Below, one piece after another: positions 1 through 10,599 of a stretch of DNA of 64,000 nucleotides. The stretch comes from Labia minor (taxonomy: Eukaryota; Arthropoda; Insecta; Dermaptera; Spongiphoridae). The stretch spans positions 32,606,720 to 32,670,719 of the forward strand of contig OY720346.1 of the NCBI GenBank assembly GCA_963082975.1. The letters are read 5' to 3'. The notes beneath the pieces are model-generated. The model did not search any database and was not told the DNA's origin. It saw nothing but the letters and a program-made list of their open reading frames with translations. The number at the start of each line of letters is the position of its first letter. The first letter of the stretch is position 1. The translations under genes and the position numbers were made by a program.

Positions 1-133
1 GCAATATTGGGGATGCCTTTATGATTTAATAAAATATTATTTATATTATTATATGAACAATTTATATTTAAAATAAAATTATTATTTATCTATTTTTAAC
101 TATTATCTTTCTATATTTAATTTATTTATTTGA

Positions 134-144
134 ATATATATATA

Positions 145-175
<31 letters not shown>

Positions 176-196
176 ATATATATATATATATAGATA
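134..196. repeat. TA/GATA microsatellite
   Basis: A run of TA dinucleotides interrupted by short TAGATA units. The rest of 1-471, downstream of the seipin stop codon, is AT-rich sequence in which I see no gene. Confidence 0.85.
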
Positions 197-471
197 TGCA
201 TAGGAAAGTGAACTTCATTGTGATGAATATATTCGTCAATTGCTAATAAATTGAATTTAATTAAGTATCAATTAGATTTTCAACATTATTAAAAAAGAAA
301 TTTGATATTAAATAAAATATTTAGTAATAATATATTAAAAATTTGTTTATAAAATTATTAATTGTATTTACTGGTAATATTAAATTTTTATATTTATTTT
401 TATTATTATTGTTAAATAGCATAGTATCAATTTCAATTTTGTTATCATCTATATGTTAAATTATTTCACAA

Positions 472-2168
472 TTAGTAATTAGTATTAAGTAGCATATCAA
501 TACCATCAGTGTCAGTTAAATTCAATGTTATTAATTTTTTTCTATTTTTATCATCATCATCATCATCCTCTTCTGATTTATTTTCTGAATCTTCTATCCA
601 GATAATATTATCTAATAAACCGAAATGTGTCCAAGATAATAGGAGAATAATACTAAAAAAGGATAGATTAATGCTTATGCCAATAATAGCAGATATAATT
701 GGCCAATGAAACATAAGAAAACGAAGTCCAGTAAATTGTGCATGAATATGTAAATAAGCACCATATAATTGTACATGACGTGATTGTATTTCTACATATG
801 CATCTGTTATTGGCCGATTCTGAAAAAAATAATTATAATCAAAAATAATTTTAACAAAATAATTATTTTAGTTATTAGCATAAAACCAACTATTAAGGTT
901 TAATTAGATAAAATTAGAATATAAAATAGTGATTATTAAATTTTAATTAAAATTTATAAAGAGAAATGTTTATATGTAGAAACTGTAAACAATATTTTCA
1001 TGATAAAAATCAGTTATCGAAAATAATACTTCTAATAATGATATAACTATTAAAATGTACATATCATTCAAATATATATCATTTGAAATTATACCAAATG
1101 TTTAAATTCAAAATGATCTTTTATTTTAGTAAATATAATTACCATTATAAAATACATCTAGTTCGGAATTAATGTTATATTACAATTAATATCTATATCT
1201 TAACATATCTATATGTTAGTAAATTTTAATTCATTTAAATCAAAAATCATTAAAAACAATGAAAGAGAAATTCTAAAAAATTAAAATATATAGAAGAAAA
1301 TGGCCTCTTCAAGAATAGCAGAGATCTATAGATGGTAATTAAAAATATTAAAAAGTGTTATCAGGCACGTTTGAACTTAATTAGAGATGATAATAAAAAT
1401 TTATAAACAGACGTGGGCGATATTAAAAATAGATGGAGGAACTATTTTGAAAAATTACTAAATTCGAATCTAGAGAATAGAACAGAAACTTTAACGTTAG
1501 ACTTAGCAGAAATTAATTTTGAAGAACTAATGTTACATGAGATAGAAATGATAGTGGGAAATTTCAAAAATAATAAAGCACTGGGAATAGATGGGGATTA
1601 ATTAAATATAGTGGGAAAACTTTAATAGAGTGTATGTACAAGTTAATTTGTCATAAGGAAAACATCCCATTAGAAAGGCATGAGGCAATTATTATCCCAC
1701 TTTTTAATTAGCTGGAGTGTCTCCACTCGACTATCTCGCAATTTGAATTGGATTAAATAACATAATATATTATATTTAAATTAAATTTAATTAATTATAA
1801 ATTAAAATTAATAAATAATATTTATTAAACCAGCGCATGTTTGGCTTTTGTTGATTGCACCACGTCACGCGTGGGGGGTGAGATTTGCAGTGTTAAAAAA
1901 TTAATTCTGGTACTTTCAGCGATTCAATCAACTAAAATTCTATATATAGCAGTTTTATACAATTTTTAATCATGTGAAAAATTATCAAACATATATCTTT
2001 ATTTTTACGGTCACTTTAAGAGAAAAAAAAATCAAAACGTTGTACGTAATGACCCTCTTCCGGTTGAGCTACATTTCTCAAAAGTTGATAGAAAACTACG
2101 AATTTTGAATTATGCCCGTATAGCAAATTTCATGATTCTAGTTCAAACCGTTTTTTCGTAATCTTGTC

Positions 2169-2200
<32 letters not shown>

Positions 2201-4804
2201 GAGACATTTTTCTCAACCTTAGTGAAAATGATTCAAGAACCTTTAAAACGTATAAAAACATCAAAATCTTGACATCGAAAATTTTCGTGATCGCAATACT
2301 ATCTCTGGCGAGATAGTAAAAAAGGAAATAGGACAGACTGCAATAACTACATGAGAAATTCTCTTTTAACGACATCGTATAAGATTCTCTCGAATATTAT
2401 TTTATTTTAAATATGCAGAGGAAATATTAGGAAAATTACAATGCGGATTCAGGTCAAATCAACAGATCAGCATAAGATCAAATATTTTCATTAAGGCAGA
2501 TATTAGAAAAAAAACTCGAATTCAATATTCAGGTTCATCAGCTATTTGTAGACTTTATTAAAGAGATGGTAGAAAATCGGAGTTGGATCAGTGTAGTTGG
2601 TGAAATGTTGTTGCTGTGCAAAAATTTTCGATTTCTGGAGAGGCACAGTGATTGATAGATAGATAATTTTAATTAAAATGAATATAGTTAATGAATCAAA
2701 TAAAATTGATATAATTAATTAATTTTTTTAAATAACATTTTATTGATAAATGAATAAAAAAAAATAAATACATACCTGATCTTCTTCAAAATCTGTAAAT
2801 AATTCTACACGAATATTTTGTTTCTCTTCAAGTGTACCAAGTATCATCATTGGTGAATAAAAGAGTGTATTTAAAACATGAAATAATGAGGAACGATAAT
2901 GAAGCATTGTAGATCGGCAAGAGTTTGCAATTAATGCTTGATCTTTATCATGAAGTTGCAAACAGACCATAAACATACCTAATAGAAAAAATATTAATAA
3001 TACTATGATGATATGGCAAGAAGTAAATTTAAATAAGTAAAAGTTTGAGAAAAAAATATTTATAATCTTTTTAAAAAACAATAATTATTTTAAATTTTGA
3101 AAAATTATACGAAATTATACGAAAGTCTCTCTACTAATAATTTTCATCTATTAAAACCAAAAATTTCTTTTATTTATAGTTTAATTTAAGGATAGTTTTA
3201 AGTAAATGTTTACTTTTATAAAACAACTTTTGGAAATTTATTAAATGAATACATAGAAATCCGCTTTTATTTAATAACTATTTCTTGTTAAAATAAAATA
3301 AAAAAACTATTATCCATATTTTAGAAATTTTCAAAATTAAAAAAATTGAATCTTTGTTTGCTTCCCAGTTAGGTATTCATTATTTCAACATCTTTAGGTA
3401 TAATATTGGTCAAGTGTTGCTTATTTAGGGCATTTTCCATAAAAAAAGAGTCAGTCTTAAATAAACCACATTATAGCGTAGCACTTTTCATTGAAGTAGC
3501 ATATGCTACCCATTCCAGTAATGAGAGGCCGTCCTCAAGTATCAAAATCATTTTAAACATATTTTGACCGATTTTAAAAGAATTCTTTTATCTTGTACTA
3601 GTGATCCCTGGTTATTGTTTTGATTAGATTTCAATATAACTGATATAATCCCTCCAAATTTAGTGCAAAGTTTTCTTTTCAAATAAATTAATGTTTTGCC
3701 AACGAAATAATTTAATATAATTTTAATTATTTTGTTTTTGATTGAGCATTCATCAATAAAAAACCTCATTGTTAAGTATAAAATGAATTTATGCAGCAGT
3801 TTTTTTAATATGGAAGTCAAATTTGGAGCTCATTCGGTTTATAATTTGACATTTTAAACTGAATGATAAACAATGTTTTTGGTATAAATTTTAGTATTCG
3901 TTTAGCTCAAAGTTATGATTAATAACTAAACCAAATTATTATTATTATTATATTTTCCATGTTCCTATAACATAGAATACGGATTTCAATGTATACTCAA
4001 CTATTAACTAAATTTTTACATGAATATACTCAAGATGCAATATGTTGTCTATTAATTTTAACACAGATGAATTAGTGTGAAAAATCATTTAATAATAATA
4101 ATTTTCAGTAGATTAAAAATCATATGATGGCTTTATTAAGATTAATTACAATAAACTCACTAAAAATGTTTATATATTCATTGTTCTTATTTTAAATTTT
4201 ATTTATTTATTCTTTAGTCTTAGCTTGGAAATCTAGTGGCTATTTAGTTATACTTTCATTTAGAGAAATGAAGGTAAATTAATTTTTCAATATCATTATT
4301 TAATAAATTCTTGAATTTTTTAAATGAAAAAAAAAAAACAAGATTATATTACCTAAATCCTTATTAGCCTGTGATTCTGGCATATCTAAATTTATAGACA
4401 TTTTATATGGTTGTCCTATCATTAATAAATGTTGTTTTTTAGTGAGTTGTATATGAGCTGAAGGAAAACTACAAATGCCTTGTTTATTACTATTACTCTG
4501 TGAATGTTCAGAACATGGTCTAGAAAAACAATGAATTATTAAATACAATAGAATAAAATAGATTAATAATTTAACAAAAAAACATTTACTTAAATTGAAA
4601 ATGGATTGGTTTAATATGTGATATCGCAGGCATGTATGCATAATAAAATGCTATATATGCAAATATCGACATCCATATTATAACAGCAAAAATAAGTAAA
4701 ATAATTCCACTTTTAATTGATGCAAATTTAAAATGATTTAATAAATCTAAAATAAATTCGCGATATTTTTTAATTATTTTATTAAAAAAACGAAATTTTA
4801 TCAT
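472..4804 (-). CDS. Seipin: Seipin (BSCL2 homologue), complete, 4 coding exons
   Basis: ER membrane protein that forms oligomeric rings at ER-lipid droplet contacts and controls droplet biogenesis and triglyceride storage. Coding exons on the minus strand are 4804-4590, 4519-4353, 2978-2776 and 819-472; all junctions are GT-AG and in phase, giving 310 residues. The first ATG (4804) is preceded only by an in-frame TTG. An N-terminal membrane helix lies at about residues 30-60 (IILLIFAVIIWMSIFAYIAF), followed by FYYAYMPAISHIKPIHF. The lumenal lipid-binding domain carries CSFPSAHIQLTK, GQPYKMSINLDMPES and SCRSTMLHYRSSLFHVL, and ends in FTGLRFLMFHWP before the second helix and a short acidic tail with a run of six Asp. 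This pattern is diagnostic for seipin. Human seipin is longer (398 aa), mainly at its C-terminus. The last intron (820-2775) holds LINE and TIR-element debris; the second (2979-4352) is AT-rich with no clear element. Confidence 0.93.
1413..2650 (+). mobile_element. Decayed LINE (non-LTR) reverse-transcriptase fragment
   Basis: Lies inside the last seipin intron, opposite to the gene. 1413-1600 reads WRNYFEKLLN and then KNNKALGIDG, the start of a LINE reverse-transcriptase domain (typical form KNNKAPGIDG). Frame-shifted continuations follow at about 1600-1705 and 2405-2600, where one frame reads LQCGFR and another LRQILEKKLEFNIQVHQLF, both typical of RT motif 2. Stops and shifts are frequent, so it is dead. 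The middle is interrupted by a separate element (1730-2317). The clade cannot be settled from this fragment. Confidence 0.7.
1730..2317. mobile_element. Unclassified element with short inverted ends
   Basis: Begins ACTATCTCGC (1730-1739) and ends in its reverse complement GCGAGATAGT (2308-2317). It separates two parts of the LINE relic, so it looks inserted. It contains an (AC)n stretch at about 2180-2205 and no coding sequence. The exact borders and the target duplication were not resolved. Confidence 0.4.
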
Positions 4805-5344
4805 TTTTTTCTTTGTCAATTAAAGAATGGTTTTTTACAGAATATAATAATAATTATATATTAATATTTTTAAATACATATATATATTATGGACTTTTGA
4901 CTTGAAATCTTTACTGTATCACAGGTCAATTTATTTGTTTTTTTTATTTTTTTTTTTATTATCATTTCAAATGAATAACTTTAAAACATTAATATACCTA
5001 TGGCATACAAAAAATCAATATATAAAGTATATAAACGCAAAACAATAAATATTATAAACATTATATTAAATTTTATATTTTATTTTATAGTTTTTTATAT
5101 TTATACATTATCATATGTTTTCACATAAATAAAAACTAGTTGGCAATATTGACTATCTAATTTCTACAATTATGTTTATTAAAATAAGGACTCGATTAAT
5201 ATATATAACAAATATAATAATTATAAATAATTAAATAAATTAACAATATTTTTTGTTTAAAAATGACAATTGTACTGTTAATTTTGAAAACCATTGTACT
5301 AACCTTACCATTCAATCTTTAAAAGTCAAAAATATTTTTAAATA
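4805..5344. promoter_or_regulatory. Head-to-head spacer of seipin and JMJD4
   Basis: 540 bp separate the two divergent start codons. It must contain both 5' UTRs and promoters, so a shared bidirectional promoter is likely by position alone. It is almost pure AT with homopolymer runs; no specific factor site is claimed. Confidence 0.45.
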
Positions 5345-8300
5345 ATGATTGATGAAAATACAATAATAGATATAAATGAAATTCCTGAAATAATAACACA
5401 TCCATGGGATTTAGAAAAGAAAGAAATACAACGAGTGAATTCACTTAAATATGATGATTTTTTTAATAATTTCTTAAAAATCAATCATCCATGTATTATT
5501 ACAGATATTCCATATAAAGAATGGTTCTGTTATAAAAATTGGATTAGTTTAAATAAACCAAATTTTAAATTCTTAAGTGATAATTATGGTAATTTTTGTA
5601 TTTTTATTTTTTTAATAAAATATAAAAAATTGTTAATCTTTTTGTGTTTAAGGAAATTCTAAAGTGCCAATTGCAAATTGTGAAGAGAAATATTATAATT
5701 CACAATTAAAATATGAAATGACATTAAATGGATTTATAAATTATTGGGAACAATATATAAATAAGAAAGAAGAGATTAACAAATTATTATATTTAAAGGT
5801 ATTGAAAAATTATAAAATGAATTTAAGGAATTCTACTAAGATATCCCTTTATTTCCATTAATTGTTAAAGAATTAATATTAAGCTTTTATTTATTTTTTT
5901 TTCATTAAGATCATTATTTTCATGTGGTTAACAATCTTTCAGATATTTTTATTTATAGGATTGGCATTTTATATTAAATTATCCAAACACACATGTTTAT
6001 CAAGTACCAAAATATTTTGCTTCTGATTGGTTAAATGAATATCTTTATTCATCTGAAGATGATTACAGATTTGTATATATGGGACCCAAACATTCGTGGT
6101 AAATTTAGTTCAATTTAAATATGATATCTATAATATATATTAAAATAATATATAGGTAGTTTTTTACTAGATAATGTCATGTGTCATATCTTTTTACATT
6201 TGTTAGAAAATAGATTATTATTTGATCGTTTCATTAATATTTTATAATGTTTTCAAAACGAAATTTATATATTCATGTATATCGTAAATTATTATTATTT
6301 ATTTAAAGAGATATTTACATTTAAATGTTTTTCTCTTTCCTTACACCATATTTGACATAGTGGTACATACACATATATACAAATGCAACAAAAAATACAT
6401 ATATAATATATTGTAAATTAAAAAGATACATATTATATTTTGTTTTATTTTGGTAATTATACAGTTTTCCGGACATAGATATATAAATATATATTATATA
6501 GTTACATTTAAATTATTTAATTTTCCTAAAAACCACAGAAAATTCTTGTATATATAATTTTCCTATAAACACAACCCCCTCCGCATTTGACACAACCGAA
6601 GAATGGGGTTGGCTAAAAGTAAAGTATATTATACATCTACTTGTAAAATATCATTACCAACAAGGGTGGTAATTATTAGCAATTATTTTTGAATGTATAT
6701 TGATGGAAAAATCTTATAGCCATGATGGCGCTATTTTCGGGTAATCGACTTGTTAAGAAAGCCCATTGCCATTAACCACCAAAAACGCCCCCATGGTAAT
6801 AACATTTTTCCGTCACTAAAAAGAAATAGTCTTAAACAGAGGTGAGCAATCTTTTTTATCAAAAGTCCTAATGAAAGTTCGACATTTCTTGGCGGGCCGC
6901 AACCAGGGCTATCCTAACCCTATGGGCTGTTTGCCCAGTAACTTAAGGACAGTGGTGTATTGGGAGGGGAACGCGTTCCAGTACTTTTTCATGTTCCGAC
7001 AACTCCCACTTAAATCTACTGTTATAATTTCTTTTTTTGTGTTGTAAATATTTTGTTTAGTAGGAATCAGAAATAAGTTGACCTGTGGCCAGGTCCGAAC
7101 CGACCGACGGTTTGAAGTAAATTAATTTCCAGCTACAGAAACAATTTCAAATAATTTTAATATATCTATTAATGTAATAAAAAAAAGATATGGATACATA
7201 AATAATAAATATAAACATTTTTAATTTTATTTTATTTATATTATATATGCAAGACCAGGCTGTGACGTCATGAATGACTGGATGACGTCATATAATTTTA
7301 AATCAAGAAAAAACTAATAAATATGATTTTTCTCGAGGGTAAAACCAATACAAAGTGCATGATTCGTGGTGATATATAAAAAAATCTCCTCATGTGAAAT
7401 TTGGTGTGAAAATAACCCTTCCCTTCCTATCGTTGATCGCTAATACTACCACTTCCGGTTTCCGGATTTGCACCAAAAGTTGATCAATTCATCCCACTGA
7501 TGAATTAAGTAAATATACCAAATTTCATCAAAATCGGTTGAGCCGTTCAGGTTGTACACATCTATACGGACGGACAGACATCATGCTAAAAATACTTTTT
7601 TCTGTTAAGAAAATTCATGATTCGTGGAGATATGTAAAAATCTCCACATGTGAAATTTGGTGTGAAAACAATACCTCCCTTACTATCGTCGGTCGGTAAA
7701 AATAAAAACTTAAATGTGGAAAAAAATAGTTTGCTGAAAATAGGACTTTTATTGATCCCACTATGCGTTCCCTTCTTATTTTATCAATATATCACTGCTT
7801 AAGGAGCGTCACTAAACTAAAAATGAAATGTAGGTTAACTGGACAAACAAAATAATTTTATTTATATCTACAATTAAATATTAAAAAATTATATTTAAGA
7901 ATTTTAATGCTTACGTCCTAGGGCGTTAATTGGTTTATAACCCAGAGCACCAAAATTGATATGAACGGCCCTGACCGCAACATTACTTGGCGGGTCGCAG
8001 ATAAGAAAACATTTTAATAAATTATTAAATCTTAAATATTTCATGAACAATACACATAATACATGTATCTTTCAAGGTCAACCAAAAATTGTAGAGATTA
8101 TTATATTATTTAATTTAACTTAACAGTAATCAAGTGCCTCGTAAAATCTTAAGGATTCCAATAAAATGAAGTACTATTATGCTTGGCGGGCTGCTGGTTG
8201 CTCAACCCTTCTCTTAAATATTTATCTAAGAGTGCAATTAAAAATAATTGACTATCTATCTTATGATTTAAGAAAAAAATCTAATTTTTCTTTGAAAAGG

Positions 8301-9827
8301 AGGAAATTGAAACACAGTAATAAAATTCTAAATAAAGAACAAAAATAATATTTTTAAATAGATATAATTTTAATTAAATTAATCATTTTAACGAAAATAG
8401 TTTGAAATTTATAACTTAACTAAATGATGCAATCTAAGTACAATATATAAAGAATATTTAAAAAGAGAAAGATTAATAAAAATTATTTTTTTTTAAGGAC
8501 ACCATTTCATTCGGATGTATTTTCTTCATACAGTTGGTCAATAAATTTATGTGGACGTAAAAGATGGTTAATTTATCCTCCAAAACAAGAAGAATGTTTT
8601 AAAGATAATTTAGATAATTTAGTTTATGATGTTTTATCAAATGAATTAAAAAATAATGAAAAATATCCAAAATATTGCAACTTAAAATGTTCAATTGATA
8701 TTATTCAAGAGAGTGGGGAAGCAATATTTATACCATCTGGCTGGCACCATCAAGTTTGGAATTTGGTATTATATTATATATTATATTAGACGAATTTTAA
8801 AATAACTGCTATATTTAAGATATATACTAATAGTTTTTTAATTAAATTTAATTATATCTAAGAGTGCAATTAAAAGTATTTATTTATTTATTTATATTGT
8901 TGAGATTTAAAATAATTTTAAATAGATTCTTTTGATTTTATTTTACTTTTTTTAAGTATTTGAATATTTGTACTAATTTTTTGTTTTAAAAGAGGGGATT
9001 TTACAATTCTCTTAAATCAAAATAATTTTAATGTTGTTATGTAAACTAAAATTATGGTTATTCGCCATCAGAAAGAAGCCTACTTCTCCTGAATTTATTG
9101 GTTTTGCAGCTGTGCTCAAAGTAAATAAACTTGAAAGTTTGCCGAGTGTTTAATTAAAAATTATTCTTATTAAGTTTTATATTTTTATGTTTAATTTTTA
9201 ATATGTTTAAATTACTGTGTGCCTACTGTTAAATCTATTAAATTCGTAATTATTTTAATGAAAGAATTATTTTAGTATATTTCAACGATCTTACTAAATA
9301 TCTGTAAAATTAAAAATTTAGAGTTTCTTATATTAATTAATATATTAAATTATAATATAATTGGATTAAAGTTTTTATAAATTTATATTTTATTATAATT
9401 TTAGGAAGAAACTATATCAATTAATCATAATTGGGTTAATGGCTGTAATATTGAGAATATGTGGAATGTCTTACAAAATCATTTAACTTCGGTACAAAAA
9501 GAAATTGAAGATTGTAAAGAAATGGAAAATTGGTTAGAACATTGTCAAATAATGTTAAAAGCCTCATTTGGAATGAATTATGAAGATTTTTATTATTTTT
9601 TATTAACTATTTGTAAAAAACGGTTAAATTGTATTGAAGAAAATAAACCCTTAATTGTATTTGGAGATTGTATATTTGGACGAAATCATATAATATTTGA
9701 CTTAAAACAAATTTATAAAATATTAAAATTATTCATATCGAATTCTAATGTCAAACAATTACAATTTACATCTAATCTTAATGAGGATCCAAAATGTATT
9801 TTGGAAAAAATAAATAAAATTTTATAA
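5345..9827 (+). CDS. JMJD4: JMJD4-type JmjC 2-oxoglutarate oxygenase, complete, 5 exons
   Basis: Fe(II)/2-oxoglutarate-dependent hydroxylase; the human enzyme hydroxylates a lysine of release factor eRF1 and aids translation termination. Exons are 5345-5588, 5653-5798, 5959-6098, 8498-8765 and 9405-9827, all GT-AG and in phase, giving 406 residues. Family signatures appear in order: VPIANCEEKYYNSQ, MTLNGFINYWEQYI, LKDWHF, YFASDWLNEY and DDYRFVYMGPKHSW. The iron-binding HxD is in TPFHSDVFSSYSWS (exon 4) and the second histidine in PSGWHHQVWNL; exon 5 opens with ISINHNWVNG. The C-terminal helical part (WLEHCQIMLKASFGMNYEDF) also matches JMJD4 rather than JMJD6 or HIF-type enzymes. Intron 3 (6099-8497) carries three nested transposon insertions. 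Confidence 0.93.
6950..7797. mobile_element. Inner hAT-like element (nest level 3)
   Basis: Has CAGTGGTGTATTG at the left and CAATATATCACTG at the right, with a perfect 8-bp duplication CTTAAGGA at 6942-6949 and 7798-7805. Subterminal GGGAACGC on the left mirrors GCGTTCCC on the right. Its interior is largely a dispersed repeat (7073-7700) that also occurs at 32241-32831. Confidence 0.75.
7073..7700 (+). repeat. Dispersed repeat family with GACCTG hairpin, copy 1
   Basis: Starts at a perfect 6-bp hairpin GACCTG-TGGC-CAGGTC (7080-7095) next to AACCGACCGACGG, and ends near GTCGGTCGG. A near-complete reverse copy lies at 32241-32831 and a partial reverse copy at 31108-31280. It includes the text ACCGATTTTGATGAAATTTG (reverse complement here), a motif I associate with uncharacterised arthropod repeats. 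Class unknown. Confidence 0.8.
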
Positions 9828-10599
9828 TGAAATACATAAATATTTTTCTTTTATTATCAGTGTTTCTGAAAATTGAGCAATATGCTTTCTAATAATTTCG
9901 ATATTTTACACAAGGGCAGAGTGGGCACTTGCGACAGATTTTAAGACAAATAATAAACTTGATAATAAAGATATTTGCTTGCCTGATACTTACTCTTTTT
10001 TTTAGTTTAAAAAAGTATGTTTATTAGCCAAATATACAAATATATGTTGCTTTTCCCATAACATATAAAAGAGATTACATGACTTTTCTTACAGCTAATT
10101 GGTGACTCCAAGGTCGTAATTATCTATATAATGTTTTTTTTATCATTACACTATTAACTATTTTTAATATTACAATTTCAAAGTGTAAATTAATTTTTTT
10201 TTTTTTGTCTAGGAAAAGGCTTATATAAAAATAAAAACTTAGACTATATACATGACTTACTCTCCAACTCTGCATAAACTTTTATACACGGATATATGTT
10301 ACATATGCATTATAATGCTTTTAATACTATACTAAAATTACCCCACTCCCAATAATATATTCACCCTCCCTAAATTATAACACATTTTAATCCTTTTCTC
10401 CTATTTTCAATTTAAAAACAATAAATAATTCTTTTGAATTAAAATATTTATAACCATCTCTTTTTCTAATACAATAAACAAAAATAAATTCCAAAATAAA
10501 AAATTGTATATTATATATAATTTGATTTTTGACTATTAATTTATATAATAAACAATTGATTTCAACAATTAAAAAAATTTAAAAAAACAATTATAATAA
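9828..10599. other. Convergent JMJD4/AMACR 3' spacer
   Basis: Contains the 3' ends of both genes and one copy of a dispersed repeat (10003-10245). Otherwise it is AT-rich, with no reading frame of note. Confidence 0.6.
10003..10245 (+). repeat. Dispersed repeat, about 240 bp, copy 1
   Basis: The sequence from AAAAAGTATGTTTATTAGCC to GTCTAGGAAAAGGCTTATAT recurs as a reverse complement at 33465-33710 with only small changes. It includes the shared core GGTGACTCCAAGGTCGTAAT. No ends or coding sequence were recognised. Confidence 0.75.

Larger units (their letters stand above)
6904..7973. mobile_element. Middle hAT-like element (nest level 2)
   Basis: Begins CAGGGCTATCC and ends GAACGGCCCTG, so the outermost CAGGGC/GCCCTG is inverted. 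It is flanked by GCCGCAAC (6896-6903) and ACCGCAAC (7974-7981), a 7/8 target duplication inside the outer element. It is interrupted in turn by the 6950-7797 insertion. Non-coding. Confidence 0.65.
6837..8210. mobile_element. Outer hAT-like non-autonomous element (nest level 1)
   Basis: The left end CAGAGGTGAGCAA (6837) and right end TTGCTCAACCCTT (to 8210) are imperfect inverted repeats. They are flanked by GTCTTAAA (6829-6836) and CTCTTAAA (8211-8218), a 7/8 target duplication. Subterminal GGCGGGCCGC-like motifs occur on both sides. A sister fragment ends at 16384 in the MADF gene intron. It has no coding capacity, and its body is interrupted by the 6904-7973 element. Confidence 0.7.

Noticed and set aside
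509-709. Serine-rich plus-strand frame
   Set aside because: It is the antisense of the last seipin exon; the poly-Ser is the complement of the poly-Asp tail.
3548-3820. 90-residue minus-strand frame in a seipin intron
   Set aside because: No conserved motif or splice partner that fits seipin; probably chance or repeat-derived in AT-rich DNA.
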